Below, piece by piece: positions 26,047 through 34,891 of a stretch of 64,000 nt of DNA. The notes under the pieces are model-generated. The model did no database searches. It was not told where the DNA came from and worked only from the letters and a program-made list of their open reading frames with translations. The stretch lies in NCBI RefSeq assembly GCF_014654205.1, contig NZ_BNAW01000014.1, positions 62,001 to 126,000 of the forward strand. Reading direction: 5' to 3'. This DNA comes from Amycolatopsis bullii. GTDB lineage: Bacteria; Actinomycetota; Actinomycetes; Mycobacteriales; Pseudonocardiaceae. Each line of letters starts with the position of its first letter. The first letter of the stretch is position 1. The position numbers and the translations under genes are program-made.

Positions 26047-27217
26047 AGCGCTCATCCTCGTCGAGAACCTCTCCGTTCCCTTCGACCGGCGGGTGTGGCA
26101 GGAGTCCACGACCCTGCGCGACGCCGGGTGGGAAGTCCACGTGATCTGCCCGCAGGGCACGAAACGCGACACCGAGGCCGAAGCCGTCGTCGACGGCGTC
26201 CACATCCACCGGTACCCGCTCAAGGCGGCGACCGGCGGCCCGGCCGGCTACCTGCAGGAGTACGGCAGTGCGCTGTGGCACACGCTGCGGCTGGCCCGCA
26301 AGGTCGGGCCGGTCGACGTCGTGCACGCCTGCAACCCGCCGGACCTGCTGTACCTGGTCGCGAAGGTGCTCAAGCGCCAGGGCGCGAAGTTCATCTTCGA
26401 CCAGCACGACCTGTGCCCGGAGCTGTACCTTTCGCGGTTCGACCGCGGCCAGGACCTCCTCTACCGCGGGGTGTGCGCGCTCGAACGCGCCACCTACCGC
26501 GCCGCCGACGTCGTCATCTCGACGAACGAGAGCTACAAGCAGGTCGCCCGGATCCGCGGCGGCAAGAAGCCCGAGGACGTCTTCGTGGTGCGCAGCGCCC
26601 CGGTGGTCGAGCGGTTCCACGAGGTGCCGGCCGAGCCCGAGCTGAAGAAGGGCAAGCCGCACCTGCTCGCCTACCTCGGCGTGATGGGCCCGCAGGACGG
26701 CGTCGACTACGCCCTGCGCGCGCTCGCGAAGCTGCGTGACGAGGTCGGCCGCACCGACTGGCACGCGGTGTTCGTCGGCTCGGGCGACGCGTTCGACGAC
26801 ATGGTCGCCCTCTCGGCCAAGCTCGGGCTGGCCAACCAGGTCGAGTTCACCGGCCGGATCTCCGACGAGGACCTGGTCCGCTACCTGTCCACCGCCGACG
26901 TCTGCCTGTCGCCGGACCCGCTGAACCCGCTCAACGACGTCTCCACGATGAACAAGGTCATGGAGTACATGGCGATGAGCAAGCCGATCGTCTCGTTCGA
27001 GCTGCGGGAGGCGCGGGTGTCCGCGGGCGACGCGGCCGTCTACGCCCCGGCGAACGACGAATCGGCGTTCGCGAAGCTCGTCGCGCAGCTGCTCGACGAC
27101 CCGGAGGAGCGGATCCGGATGGGCAAGCTCGGCCAGGCCAGGGTCGCGGGTCCGCTCTCCTGGGAGAACTCGGCGAAGGCTCTGCTTGCCGCATATGAGC
27201 ACGCTGTGAAGTCCTGA
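26027..27217 (+). CDS. GT4-family glycosyltransferase
   Basis: 396 aa from ATG 26027, preceded by GAAGAGGG; a TTG four codons earlier is possible. GT-B fold: the N-terminal Rossmann half starts KALILVENLSVPFDRRVWQE, and the C-terminal half contains LAYLGVMGPQDGVDYALRAL and the nucleotide-sugar site EYMAMSKPIVSFELRE. In GT4 the E-x7-E region is usual; here NKVMEYMAMSKPIVSFELRE supplies the Glu pair. It overlaps the dehydrogenase gene by 20 bases, so it may transfer the uronate or an early sugar. Donor and acceptor are unknown. A 109-base gap follows, possibly with an internal promoter. Confidence 0.87.
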   Translation: MPALPGKALILVENLSVPFDRRVWQESTTLRDAGWEVHVICPQGTKRDTEAEAVVDGVHIHRYPLKAATGGPAGYLQEYGSALWHTLRLARKVGPVDVVHACNPPDLLYLVAKVLKRQGAKFIFDQHDLCPELYLSRFDRGQDLLYRGVCALERATYRAADVVISTNESYKQVARIRGGKKPEDVFVVRSAPVVERFHEVPAEPELKKGKPHLLAYLGVMGPQDGVDYALRALAKLRDEVGRTDWHAVFVGSGDAFDDMVALSAKLGLANQVEFTGRISDEDLVRYLSTADVCLSPDPLNPLNDVSTMNKVMEYMAMSKPIVSFELREARVSAGDAAVYAPANDESAFAKLVAQLLDDPEERIRMGKLGQARVAGPLSWENSAKALLAAYEHAVKS

Positions 27218-27326
27218 TCGCCGTTCAGTCAAGAAGTCACCGGACGTGTAACCAATGCTGCCGATCCGACGACGGTTGGGGTAACCGGCCGATCAACTGA
27301 ACCCGTTCGGCGTACCCGGCTCAGGA

Positions 27327-28685
27327 ATGGAGATCCCACCGTTGACTGACGACACGGTGCGCCTGGCCCTGGTCGGGCAGGTCCTGCGACGGCGGTGGCG
27401 GCTGCTGGCCGCCCTCGCCGTCCTGGGCGCGCTGCTCGGCGCCGGGGCGTCGATCCTGTTCTCGCCCGGCTACAAGACGACCTCGGGCGTGCTGCTCCAG
27501 GGCCCGCGCCAGGCCGACGAGCTGCTGACCCAGGCCGAGATCGCGACCTCCTCGGTCGTCCTCGACCGCACCGCCGCCATGCTGTCGTGGCACCCCAGCG
27601 GCGCCGACCTGAAGAAGCAGGTCAGCGCGTCGGTGGCGCAGAGCAACGTCGTGACGATCACCGTCTCGGCCGACACCGCCGAGCACGCGCAGCAGCTCGC
27701 CGACCAGGTCGCGCAGCAGTACGTCAAGTACTCGACGCAGCTGGCCACCAACTCCGCCGACGCCTCGGTGCAGCTGGCCCAGGAACAGCGCGAGTCGCTG
27801 CGCGAGCAGGTCAAGCTGACCACGGACAAGATCAGCGATCTCGCCAAGAACGTCGGCGGCGGCCTGACCGTGGAAAGCGTGCAGGTGCGCACCCAGCTCG
27901 AGGGCCTGAAAACGTCGCTGGAGCAGGCGATCAACGACCTGAACCAGGCCGATCTCGCCACCGGCGTCGGCAACACCGTGGTGCTCGGCCCGGCCCAGCG
28001 CCCGACGTCGCCGGCGGCGCCGACGATGACCCACTTCGTCGCCGGGGGCGCGGTCCTGTTCTTCCTCGTGGGCGTGTTCGGCCACCTGTTCACCGCCCGC
28101 ACCGACCGGCGGCTGCGGGGCGAGCCGCAGATCGCCTCCGCGCTCGGCGCGCCGATCCTCGCCGGGGTCGACGTCACCACCCCGGAGGGCGCCCGCGCGC
28201 CGGCCACCGGCTTCCTCGGCAAGGTGCGGCACCTGCTCGGCGGCGACCGGCCGTGGGTGCTGCCACCGGTCGCGACCTCGGCCGACGAGGTCAACCGCGA
28301 CATCCGCTACCGCCGGGTGCTGGCCCGGCTGGCCACCGGCCCCGCCGACGTCCTGCTCCTGGTGGCCGAAGACGACGAAACCGGCCGCCTGGCCGCCGCC
28401 CAGCTCGCCGAGCTGGCCGACCGGCTGTCCGTGCCGCTGCGGATCTTCGAGTTCTCGCCCGACCGGCCGACGGTGCCGGACGCCGCGGCGAGTTCCGGGG
28501 TCCTGGTCGTGCTCGGCGCCGGCACGCGCACCGCGTGGCAGCTCGTCCGGCTCGCCGAGGCCTGCGCGGACGCCCGCCAGGAGATCGTCGGCGCCGTCCT
28601 CACCCACCCCGTCCGGCCGAGCGGGCCGGCGAAACCCGGACCCGCGGCGGAAGCCCCCGAGAAAGCCCTGGCAGGTTCGGCGTGA
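27327..28685 (+). CDS. Wzz-like chain-length protein with degenerate kinase-like C-terminal domain
   Basis: 452 aa from ATG 27327; a TTG at 27342 has a better spaced GGAG and may be the true start. Two membrane helices (about 24-45 and 235-257) bracket a helical extracytoplasmic domain of Gln/Ala-rich coiled coil, the layout of polysaccharide co-polymerases. The cytoplasmic C-terminal domain (about 290-440) resembles the nucleotide-binding fold of BY-kinases (DVLLLVAEDDETGRLAAAQL, later GVLVVLGAGTRTAWQLVRL), but no GxxxxGK(S/T) Walker A or DxD Walker B is present. Probably a structural partner of the following gene, which it overlaps (GTGA). Confidence 0.75.
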   Translation: MEIPPLTDDTVRLALVGQVLRRRWRLLAALAVLGALLGAGASILFSPGYKTTSGVLLQGPRQADELLTQAEIATSSVVLDRTAAMLSWHPSGADLKKQVSASVAQSNVVTITVSADTAEHAQQLADQVAQQYVKYSTQLATNSADASVQLAQEQRESLREQVKLTTDKISDLAKNVGGGLTVESVQVRTQLEGLKTSLEQAINDLNQADLATGVGNTVVLGPAQRPTSPAAPTMTHFVAGGAVLFFLVGVFGHLFTARTDRRLRGEPQIASALGAPILAGVDVTTPEGARAPATGFLGKVRHLLGGDRPWVLPPVATSADEVNRDIRYRRVLARLATGPADVLLLVAEDDETGRLAAAQLAELADRLSVPLRIFEFSPDRPTVPDAAASSGVLVVLGAGTRTAWQLVRLAEACADARQEIVGAVLTHPVRPSGPAKPGPAAEAPEKALAGSA

Positions 28686-30445
28686 CGACTCCTTCCCCGC
28701 AGGCCCAGGCCGCGCCGCTGGTCGATCTGCAGCGGCTGTTCGTCGCGATCCGCCGCCGCAAGCGGTTCTGGCTGGCCACCGCGCTGCTCGGGCTGATCGC
28801 GGGCGCCGTCCTCGCGGTCGTGCTGCCCGCACCGCCGACCGCGGTCGCCAAGGTGATCGTGGTCCACCAGGACGACTCGCCGACCGACAGCGGCACGCTG
28901 ATGCGCACCGACGTCGCCGTGCTGCAGACGACCCAGATCGCCGAAGCCGCGTTGAAGAAGCTGGGCAGCACGGATTCGCCCGAAGACTTCATGAAGAACT
29001 ACGCGGGCCTGGGGCTGACGAACAACGTCCTGCAGATCACCGTCAAGGCCAAGAGCGGCGAAGAGGCCGTGGCGCGGGCGCAGGCGCTGGCCGAGACGTT
29101 CATCGCCGACCACGTCAAGCGCAGCCAGGCGGCCGCGGCCGCCCAGTCGCAGGCCATCCTCGACCAGCGCAAGAACGCCCAGGACGAGCTGAGCAAGGTC
29201 GAGCAGCAGATCGTCGAAGAGGAGGGCAAGGGCCGCCAGGCCAGCCAGCCCGCCCTCGAAAACCTCTACAGCCGCCGCGCCGCGCTCACCGCACAGATCT
29301 CGGACTTCACCTCGCGCGCCCAGCAGGCCGGCATCGGCAGCCCGCAGGTCGCCGCGGGCACCCAGGTCGTCGACGCGGCCCGGCTGCTGCCCAAGGCGTT
29401 CCTCAAGACCACCGCGACCAACGCCGGCATCGGGTTCGCCCTCGGCCTGGCTCTCGGGCTCGCCCTCGTCGCCGTCGGCGCGGTCTCGCGGGACAAGCCG
29501 GTGCTGCGCCGGGAGATCTCGACGCACCTCGGCGCGTCCGTGATCGCGCAGCTGCCGTCGAAGCCGCGCGGGCCGGCCCGGCTGTGGCGGCGCTCGCGCG
29601 CGGTCGCCGAACGTCAGCGCGTCGCCACGACGCTGGTCCGCCTGATCAAGCAGGACCCGCGCGAGGTGTCGCTGCTGGAGCTCGGCGCCCCGAACGTCGC
29701 CGCCGCGCTCGGCCTGGACGTCGCCGGGGAGCTGGCCGCAGAAGGCGCCGCGAGCGTCCTCGACGACCTGCCCGGGGAAGACGTCCGCAAGCTCGCGCAG
29801 GAGACCCAGAGCGACGTCTCCGTGGTCGGCGCCGGTGACCCGCCCGGGAAGCCGGAAGAGCGCCGCGTCGGCGTCGGCACGGTGTCGCCGGGCACGGCGT
29901 GGACCGACCTGACGCACCTCGGCAAGGAGACCGTGCTGGTCGTGAAGGCCGGGCACGCGAACACGCTGTGGCTGCACACGGTCGCGCGGCAGCTGGCCGA
30001 CCAGGAGATCCCGATCATCGGCGTCGTGCTGGTCGACCCGGACCCGCGGGACAAGTCCGACGGCACGCTGTGGGACGGCCTGCACACCGCCCTGCGCGGG
30101 CGGGGCCGCCCGGCGGCGCCCGCCCCGGCCGAGCGGGAAGACCACCTGGAGGAGCTGGTCGCGCGCGTCGCCGAGCGCGTCGTCACGGAGCAGCCGACAC
30201 GCCGGTTCACCCCGGTCCGGCCGGTGCTCCCGCCCGCTCTCGCCACCCCGAGGCCACCGGCGGCGCCTCTGCCGCCACCGGGCGGCGTGAGCGTGCCGGA
30301 CCACCTGAACGCGCCGACGAAGAAGTTCGCTCCGGTCAAGGCCCAGAAGCGGCCGACGCCGTTCAAGCGCGATCACGCGGAACCCAGCCACAAGGGCGAA
30401 CTGAACGCCGACCTCGAACCCGAAAAGAGCGCGGAGGTCTCCTGA
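28682..30445 (+). CDS. Second Wzz-like protein with kinase-like domain lacking Walker motifs
   Basis: 587 aa from GTG 28682. N-terminal RRRKRFWLATALLGLIAGAVLAVVLP is the first membrane helix. A long coiled coil (about 125-190) follows, and the second helix (about 243-262) is FALGLALGLALVAVGAV. The cytoplasmic domain (about 290-490) is like a tyrosine-kinase-type regulator (VLVVKAGHANTLWLHTVARQL then IPIIGVVLVDPDP) but lacks the P-loop Lys and Walker B acids. The last 100 residues are Pro/Lys-rich with no Tyr cluster, so tyrosine autophosphorylation is unlikely. It probably sets polymer length together with its upstream paralogue. Confidence 0.75.
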   Translation: MTTPSPQAQAAPLVDLQRLFVAIRRRKRFWLATALLGLIAGAVLAVVLPAPPTAVAKVIVVHQDDSPTDSGTLMRTDVAVLQTTQIAEAALKKLGSTDSPEDFMKNYAGLGLTNNVLQITVKAKSGEEAVARAQALAETFIADHVKRSQAAAAAQSQAILDQRKNAQDELSKVEQQIVEEEGKGRQASQPALENLYSRRAALTAQISDFTSRAQQAGIGSPQVAAGTQVVDAARLLPKAFLKTTATNAGIGFALGLALGLALVAVGAVSRDKPVLRREISTHLGASVIAQLPSKPRGPARLWRRSRAVAERQRVATTLVRLIKQDPREVSLLELGAPNVAAALGLDVAGELAAEGAASVLDDLPGEDVRKLAQETQSDVSVVGAGDPPGKPEERRVGVGTVSPGTAWTDLTHLGKETVLVVKAGHANTLWLHTVARQLADQEIPIIGVVLVDPDPRDKSDGTLWDGLHTALRGRGRPAAPAPAEREDHLEELVARVAERVVTEQPTRRFTPVRPVLPPALATPRPPAAPLPPPGGVSVPDHLNAPTKKFAPVKAQKRPTPFKRDHAEPSHKGELNADLEPEKSAEVS

Positions 30446-30481
30446 CCTGACCCGCGCCGCGACCGAAGGGGAACGCACTCC

Positions 30482-32392
30482 ATGTGCGGCATCGCAGGCA
30501 CCTACCTCTGGCCGGACGGCGGGCCGCTCACCGACCGGCTGACCAAGACGCTGGCCCACCGCGGCCCGGACGGCTCCGGCCGCTACGAGCACTCGGCCGG
30601 CCCCGGCTCCGTGCACCTGGGCCACCGGCGGCTGTCGATCATCGACCTGTCGGAGACCGGCGCTCAGCCGATGGTCCTCGACGGGCTCGCGCTGAGCTAC
30701 AACGGCGAGCTGTACAACGCGCCCGAGCTGCGGGCCGAGCTCTCGGCGGCCGGTGTCCGCTTCCGCGGGACGTCCGACACCGAGGTGCTGCTGCAGGCGT
30801 GGCGGCGCTGGGGCACCGACTGCCTGCCGAAGCTGCGCGGCATGTTCGCGTTCGCGCTGTTCGAGGAGGGCACCGGCGAGCTGTTCCTGGTCCGCGACCA
30901 GCTGGGCATCAAGCCGCTGTTCTTCGTGCAGCGGAACGGCGGCGTCGCCTTCGCCTCGGAGCTCAAGGCGCTCGCGGGTGAGCTCGGCGGGTCGCTGCAG
31001 GTCGACAACGCGGCGCTGATCGCGTCGCTGCTCTACTACTGGGTGCCGGACAGCCGGTGCGCCTACCAGGGCGCGGAGAAGCTGCAGCCGGGCACGTGGC
31101 TGCGCTGCCGCCCGGACGGCCAGGTCGACCGCGGCCGGTTCTGGTCGCTGCGGGAGATCGCCGAGGAGGGCGCGGCCTTCGACGGCGAGGTCGACCTGCA
31201 CGCCGTGATCGCCGAGTCGACGGCCAAGCACCTGCTTTCGGACGTCCCGGTGGCGACGTTCCTCTCGGGCGGCCTGGACTCCAGCTACCTGACGGCGCTG
31301 GCCGCGCGGTCGCAGCCCGGGATTTCGGCGTACACCATCGGGTTCCGGGCCGAGGACGCGAAGTTCGAGGCCATGCCGGACGACCTCAAGTACGCCCGGA
31401 TCGTGGCCGGGCAGTTCGGCGTCGACCTGCACGAGATCGAGATCGCGCCGCAGGTGCTCGACCTGCTGCCGAAGATGACCTACCACCTCGACGAGCCGAT
31501 CGGCGACCCGGCGGCGATCAACTCGTTCCTGATCTGCTCGGCCGCGCGCGAGGCCGGCGTCAAGGTGATGCTGTCCGGGATGGGTGCGGACGAGCTGTTC
31601 GCCGGGTACCGCAAGCACCTCGCGAACCTGATCGCCCTGCGCTACCACAAGGTGCCGGGCGCGGTCCGGCGTCCGGTCGAGTCCATTGTGGACCGACTGC
31701 CGGTGGCGTCGGCCAAGCGCGGGTACCGGTCGGTCCGGTTCGCGAAGCGGTTCCTGTCCTTCGCGGGCCTGCCCGAGGAGACGGCGTTCCGGCGCAGCTA
31801 CACGATGTACGACCGTGCGGAGCTGCTCGGTCTGGTGAACCCGGACCTCGCCGCTGACGTCGATTCGGTGTTGACCGAGCACGCGGACACCTACAACGAC
31901 CAGGCCCTGGACGACTTCGTCAACCGGATGTGCCTGGCCGACTCGCGGATGTTCCTGCCCGGGCTGAACCTGACCTACACCGACCGCTCGACGATGGCGG
32001 CGTCCACCGAGGTGCGGACGCCGTTCGTCGACGTCGAGGTCGTGCGGGCGGCGTTCAAGATCCCCGGCAGCAAGAAGATCGTCGGCCGCGCCGGGAAGGT
32101 GGCGCTGAAGAACGCGGCGCTGAACATCCTGCCCAGCGAGATCGTGCACCGGCCGAAGGGCCTGTTCAGCGCGCCGCTCCGGGCCTGGATGAGCCGCGAC
32201 CTGGCGCCGCTGGTGCGTGAAGTCGTCAACGAAGGCGTGCTCGTTTCGTCGGGCTTCCTGCAGCGGGAGGCACTGCAGCGCATGGTCGCCGAGGACGCCG
32301 CCGGCCAGGAGGACCGCGGCAAGCACCTCTGGCACGTCTTGACCCTCGAATACTGGTACCGGAACGCGATGTCTGGAGCGGGAGCGAAGTGA
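30482..32392 (+). CDS. AsnB-type glutamine-dependent amidotransferase
   Basis: 636 aa. The class II glutaminase domain starts with the nucleophile Cys2 (MCGIAGTY), with HRRLSIIDLS and SYNGELYN further on. The synthetase domain has the PP-loop FLSGGLDSSYLTAL near residue 260. In housekeeping metabolism this makes asparagine. Inside polysaccharide clusters members of this family are thought to amidate sugar carboxylates, and here it follows a uronate-forming enzyme. It starts 36 bases after the second wzz-like gene with AAGGGGAACG upstream, and overlaps the next gene (GTGA). The amidation role is inference. Confidence 0.85.
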   Translation: MCGIAGTYLWPDGGPLTDRLTKTLAHRGPDGSGRYEHSAGPGSVHLGHRRLSIIDLSETGAQPMVLDGLALSYNGELYNAPELRAELSAAGVRFRGTSDTEVLLQAWRRWGTDCLPKLRGMFAFALFEEGTGELFLVRDQLGIKPLFFVQRNGGVAFASELKALAGELGGSLQVDNAALIASLLYYWVPDSRCAYQGAEKLQPGTWLRCRPDGQVDRGRFWSLREIAEEGAAFDGEVDLHAVIAESTAKHLLSDVPVATFLSGGLDSSYLTALAARSQPGISAYTIGFRAEDAKFEAMPDDLKYARIVAGQFGVDLHEIEIAPQVLDLLPKMTYHLDEPIGDPAAINSFLICSAAREAGVKVMLSGMGADELFAGYRKHLANLIALRYHKVPGAVRRPVESIVDRLPVASAKRGYRSVRFAKRFLSFAGLPEETAFRRSYTMYDRAELLGLVNPDLAADVDSVLTEHADTYNDQALDDFVNRMCLADSRMFLPGLNLTYTDRSTMAASTEVRTPFVDVEVVRAAFKIPGSKKIVGRAGKVALKNAALNILPSEIVHRPKGLFSAPLRAWMSRDLAPLVREVVNEGVLVSSGFLQREALQRMVAEDAAGQEDRGKHLWHVLTLEYWYRNAMSGAGAK

Positions 32393-34566
32393 AGCAGGTA
32401 GTCCAGAACTACAAGAGCGGGGAACTGGCGCTCCTCGACGTGCCCGAGCCGGCCTGCAAGCCGGGTGGCGTGCTGGTGCGGACGGTGTACTCGCTGATCT
32501 CGACCGGCACCGAGATGATGAAGGTGTCCGAGGCCAGCATGTCCCTGGTGGGCAAGGCCAAGGCCCGGCCCGACCAGGTCGCGAAGGTCATGCAGAGCGT
32601 GGCCACCAACGGCCTTTCGGCGACCTACCGCAAGGTGACGTCCAAACTGGACTCCTACACCCCGCTCGGCTACTCGCTGTGCGGCATCGTCGAGCAGGTC
32701 GGCGACGGCATCACCGACGTGGCGGTGGGTGACCTGGTGGCCTGCGCGGGCAACGAGCACGCGCTGCACGCCGAGCTCAATTGGGTCCCGAAGAACCTGT
32801 ACTCGCCGGTGCCCGCGGGCGTCGACCCGCGGCACGCGGCGTTCGGCACCGTCGGGTCCATCGCCATGCAGGGTGTGCGCCGCGGCGAGCCGCAGATCGG
32901 CGACGTCGCCCTGGTGATCGGCCTCGGCCTGATCGGCCAGCTGGTCGTGCAGCTGCTGGCGTCGTCCGGCGTGCGCGTCGTCGGCGTGGACCCGGATCCG
33001 GAGCGGTGCAAGCTCGCCGAGAGCCTCGGCGCGCTGACCTGCGCGCACCCGGCGTCCGGCATCGTGGACACGGCGGTGGACGAGCTGACCCACGGCGCGG
33101 GCGTCGACCAGACCTACCTGGCCGCGGGCGGCAACACGAACGACCCGGTGGAGCTGGCCGCGAAGCTGTCGCGCGACCGCGGCCGCGTGATCGACATCGG
33201 CAAGTGCAAACTCGACCTGCCGTGGAACGCCTACTACGAGAAGGAACTGGACGTCCGGTTCTCGCGTTCGTACGGGCCGGGCCGCTACGACCCGTCGTAC
33301 GAGCTGGAGGGGCGCGACTACCCGATCGGCCAGGTGCGCTGGACCGAGCGCCGCAACCTCGAGTGCGTGCTGGACCTGATCGCGCGCGATCGGCTGGACG
33401 TCGAGCCGCTGATCACGCACGTCTCGGACTTCTCTTCCGCTGTCGACACGTACAAGTCGCTGAATGAGGGCGCGTTGAAGGCGGTGGCGGTGCTGTTCCG
33501 CTACCCGGACGGGGTCGCCCGGACGGAGCCGGTGGTGACGTCCGCGCGGGTCGCGGTGGCGTCCTCTTCGGCTGTCGCGTTGCCCGCGGGACAGCCGGTG
33601 CGCCTGGGCTTCATCGGGGCGGGCAACTACGCGTCGTCGATGCTGCTGCCGCACCTGGTCGAGCGCGCGGACGTGGAGCTCAAGCACGTCGCGACGACGT
33701 CGGCGCTGTCGGGCGCCAACGCGCGGCGCAAGTTCGGCTTCGCGGCGGCGTCGACGGACATCGACAACGTCCTCGGCGACTCGTCGATCGACGCGGTGTT
33801 CGTCGTGACGCGGCACAGCTCGCACGCCGAGCTGACCCGCCAGGCGCTGCTGGCGGGCAAGACGGTGTTCGTCGAGAAGCCGCTGGCCCTGTCTTCGGAA
33901 GAGTTGCAGAAGGTCCTCGACGCGATCGAGGAGTCCGGCAACGACCGGCTCCAGGTCGGCTTCAACCGCCGGTTCGCCCCGCTGCTGCACGAGGCCCGCG
34001 AGCAGTTCGGCCCGCGCGTCGGCCCGGCGAGCGTCCGGTACCTGGTCAACGCGGGCCGCCTCGACCACGGCAGCTGGTACAACCAGACGGAGTCGGAGGG
34101 CTCCCGTTTCGCGGGCGAGGGCGGGCACTTCATCGACACGGTGAGCTGGCTCCTCGACGCGGACCCGGTCTCGGTGTACGCGACGGGGGACTTGCAGGTG
34201 AACCTCGGTTACGCGGACGGCTCGACGGCGGTGATCACGTACGCCGAGACGGGCTCGTCGGGCTTCCCGAAGGAGACGTTGGACCTCGTCGCGGACGGCA
34301 AGGTCTTGAAGTTCGACGACTTCGTCCGCGCTTCGGTGTACTCGCGCAAGAAGTGGGCCAGTTCGCGTATCCCGAAGGGCCGCGACAAGGGCCAGGCGGC
34401 CGAGGTCAACGCGTTCTTGGAGGCGGTCCGGACGGGCTCGCCGATGCCGATCTCGGTGGCTTCCCTGGCCGCGACGACGCTCGCGACGCTGGCCGCGCAG
34501 ACGAGCGCCGCGAACGCCGCGCCGGTGCGGATCGAGCTGCCGCAGAAGGCGGGTGCCCCGGCATGA
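32389..34566 (+). CDS. Two-domain oxidoreductase (zinc-type alcohol dehydrogenase fused to Gfo/Idh/MocA)
   Basis: 725 aa from GTG overlapping the AsnB stop. Residues about 1-365 are medium-chain dehydrogenase-like (PLGYSLCGIVEQVGDGIT, GDVALVIGLGLIGQLVVQLLASSG as Rossmann motif) but without the usual zinc-ligand pattern. Residues about 404-700 are Gfo/Idh/MocA (RLGFIGAGNYASSMLLPHL, then FVEKPLALSSEEL with the catalytic Lys of EKP). Bi-domain proteins of this kind occur beside AsnB-like and heparinase-like genes in exopolysaccharide clusters. They probably modify a nucleotide sugar or glycosyl residue; the substrate is unknown. The stop overlaps an ATG (ATGA) that leads into the repeat region. 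Confidence 0.85.
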   Translation: MKQVVQNYKSGELALLDVPEPACKPGGVLVRTVYSLISTGTEMMKVSEASMSLVGKAKARPDQVAKVMQSVATNGLSATYRKVTSKLDSYTPLGYSLCGIVEQVGDGITDVAVGDLVACAGNEHALHAELNWVPKNLYSPVPAGVDPRHAAFGTVGSIAMQGVRRGEPQIGDVALVIGLGLIGQLVVQLLASSGVRVVGVDPDPERCKLAESLGALTCAHPASGIVDTAVDELTHGAGVDQTYLAAGGNTNDPVELAAKLSRDRGRVIDIGKCKLDLPWNAYYEKELDVRFSRSYGPGRYDPSYELEGRDYPIGQVRWTERRNLECVLDLIARDRLDVEPLITHVSDFSSAVDTYKSLNEGALKAVAVLFRYPDGVARTEPVVTSARVAVASSSAVALPAGQPVRLGFIGAGNYASSMLLPHLVERADVELKHVATTSALSGANARRKFGFAAASTDIDNVLGDSSIDAVFVVTRHSSHAELTRQALLAGKTVFVEKPLALSSEELQKVLDAIEESGNDRLQVGFNRRFAPLLHEAREQFGPRVGPASVRYLVNAGRLDHGSWYNQTESEGSRFAGEGGHFIDTVSWLLDADPVSVYATGDLQVNLGYADGSTAVITYAETGSSGFPKETLDLVADGKVLKFDDFVRASVYSRKKWASSRIPKGRDKGQAAEVNAFLEAVRTGSPMPISVASLAATTLATLAAQTSAANAAPVRIELPQKAGAPA

Positions 34567-34598
34567 CAGGCATCGCGCCGATCCACTCGAGGCGGCTG

Positions 34599-34880
34599 TG
34601 CCCGGGTGTGCCGGGCACGGCGCCGGTCCGGCCGGCGCTGCTTCCGGCGGCGCCGAGGGTGGCCGCGGTTCGGTGGAGTGTGGCGGGTTCGGCGGTGGCG
34701 AGGTCGGCTTCGGTCCGGCCGGTGGCGCTGCCGTGCTCGGCGGTGGCGAGGGTGGCCGCGGTTCGGTGGAGTGTGGCGGGTTCGGCGGCGCTGAGGGTGG
34801 CTGCGGTCCGGCTGGCGGCACTGCCGTGCCCGGGCGTGCCGGGCACGGCGCCGGTCCGGCCGGCGCTGCTTCCGGCGGCG
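34599..34880. repeat. In-frame repeat region between the oxidoreductase and heparinase-like genes
   Basis: A 54-bp segment at 34599-34652 recurs at 34827-34880 with one mismatch. Between the copies a 93-bp unit is repeated in tandem (units start near 34655 and 34748; the first 41 bases are identical). Both periods are multiples of three, so reading frames are preserved. Two frames are open across it: one from ATG 34563 (110 codons, stop overlapping the heparinase ATG) rich in Ala/Val/Arg, and one from GTG 34553 that runs into the heparinase gene and is Gly-rich. With the ATG at 34892 this is a 325-base interval with no other gene. Confidence 0.85.
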
Positions 34881-34891
34881 GGGGCGCGGCC

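Noticed and set aside
28307..32335. Long minus-strand open frame opposite the wzz-like and AsnB genes
   Set aside because: Same high-GC shadow effect; the plus strand encodes clear family motifs throughout.
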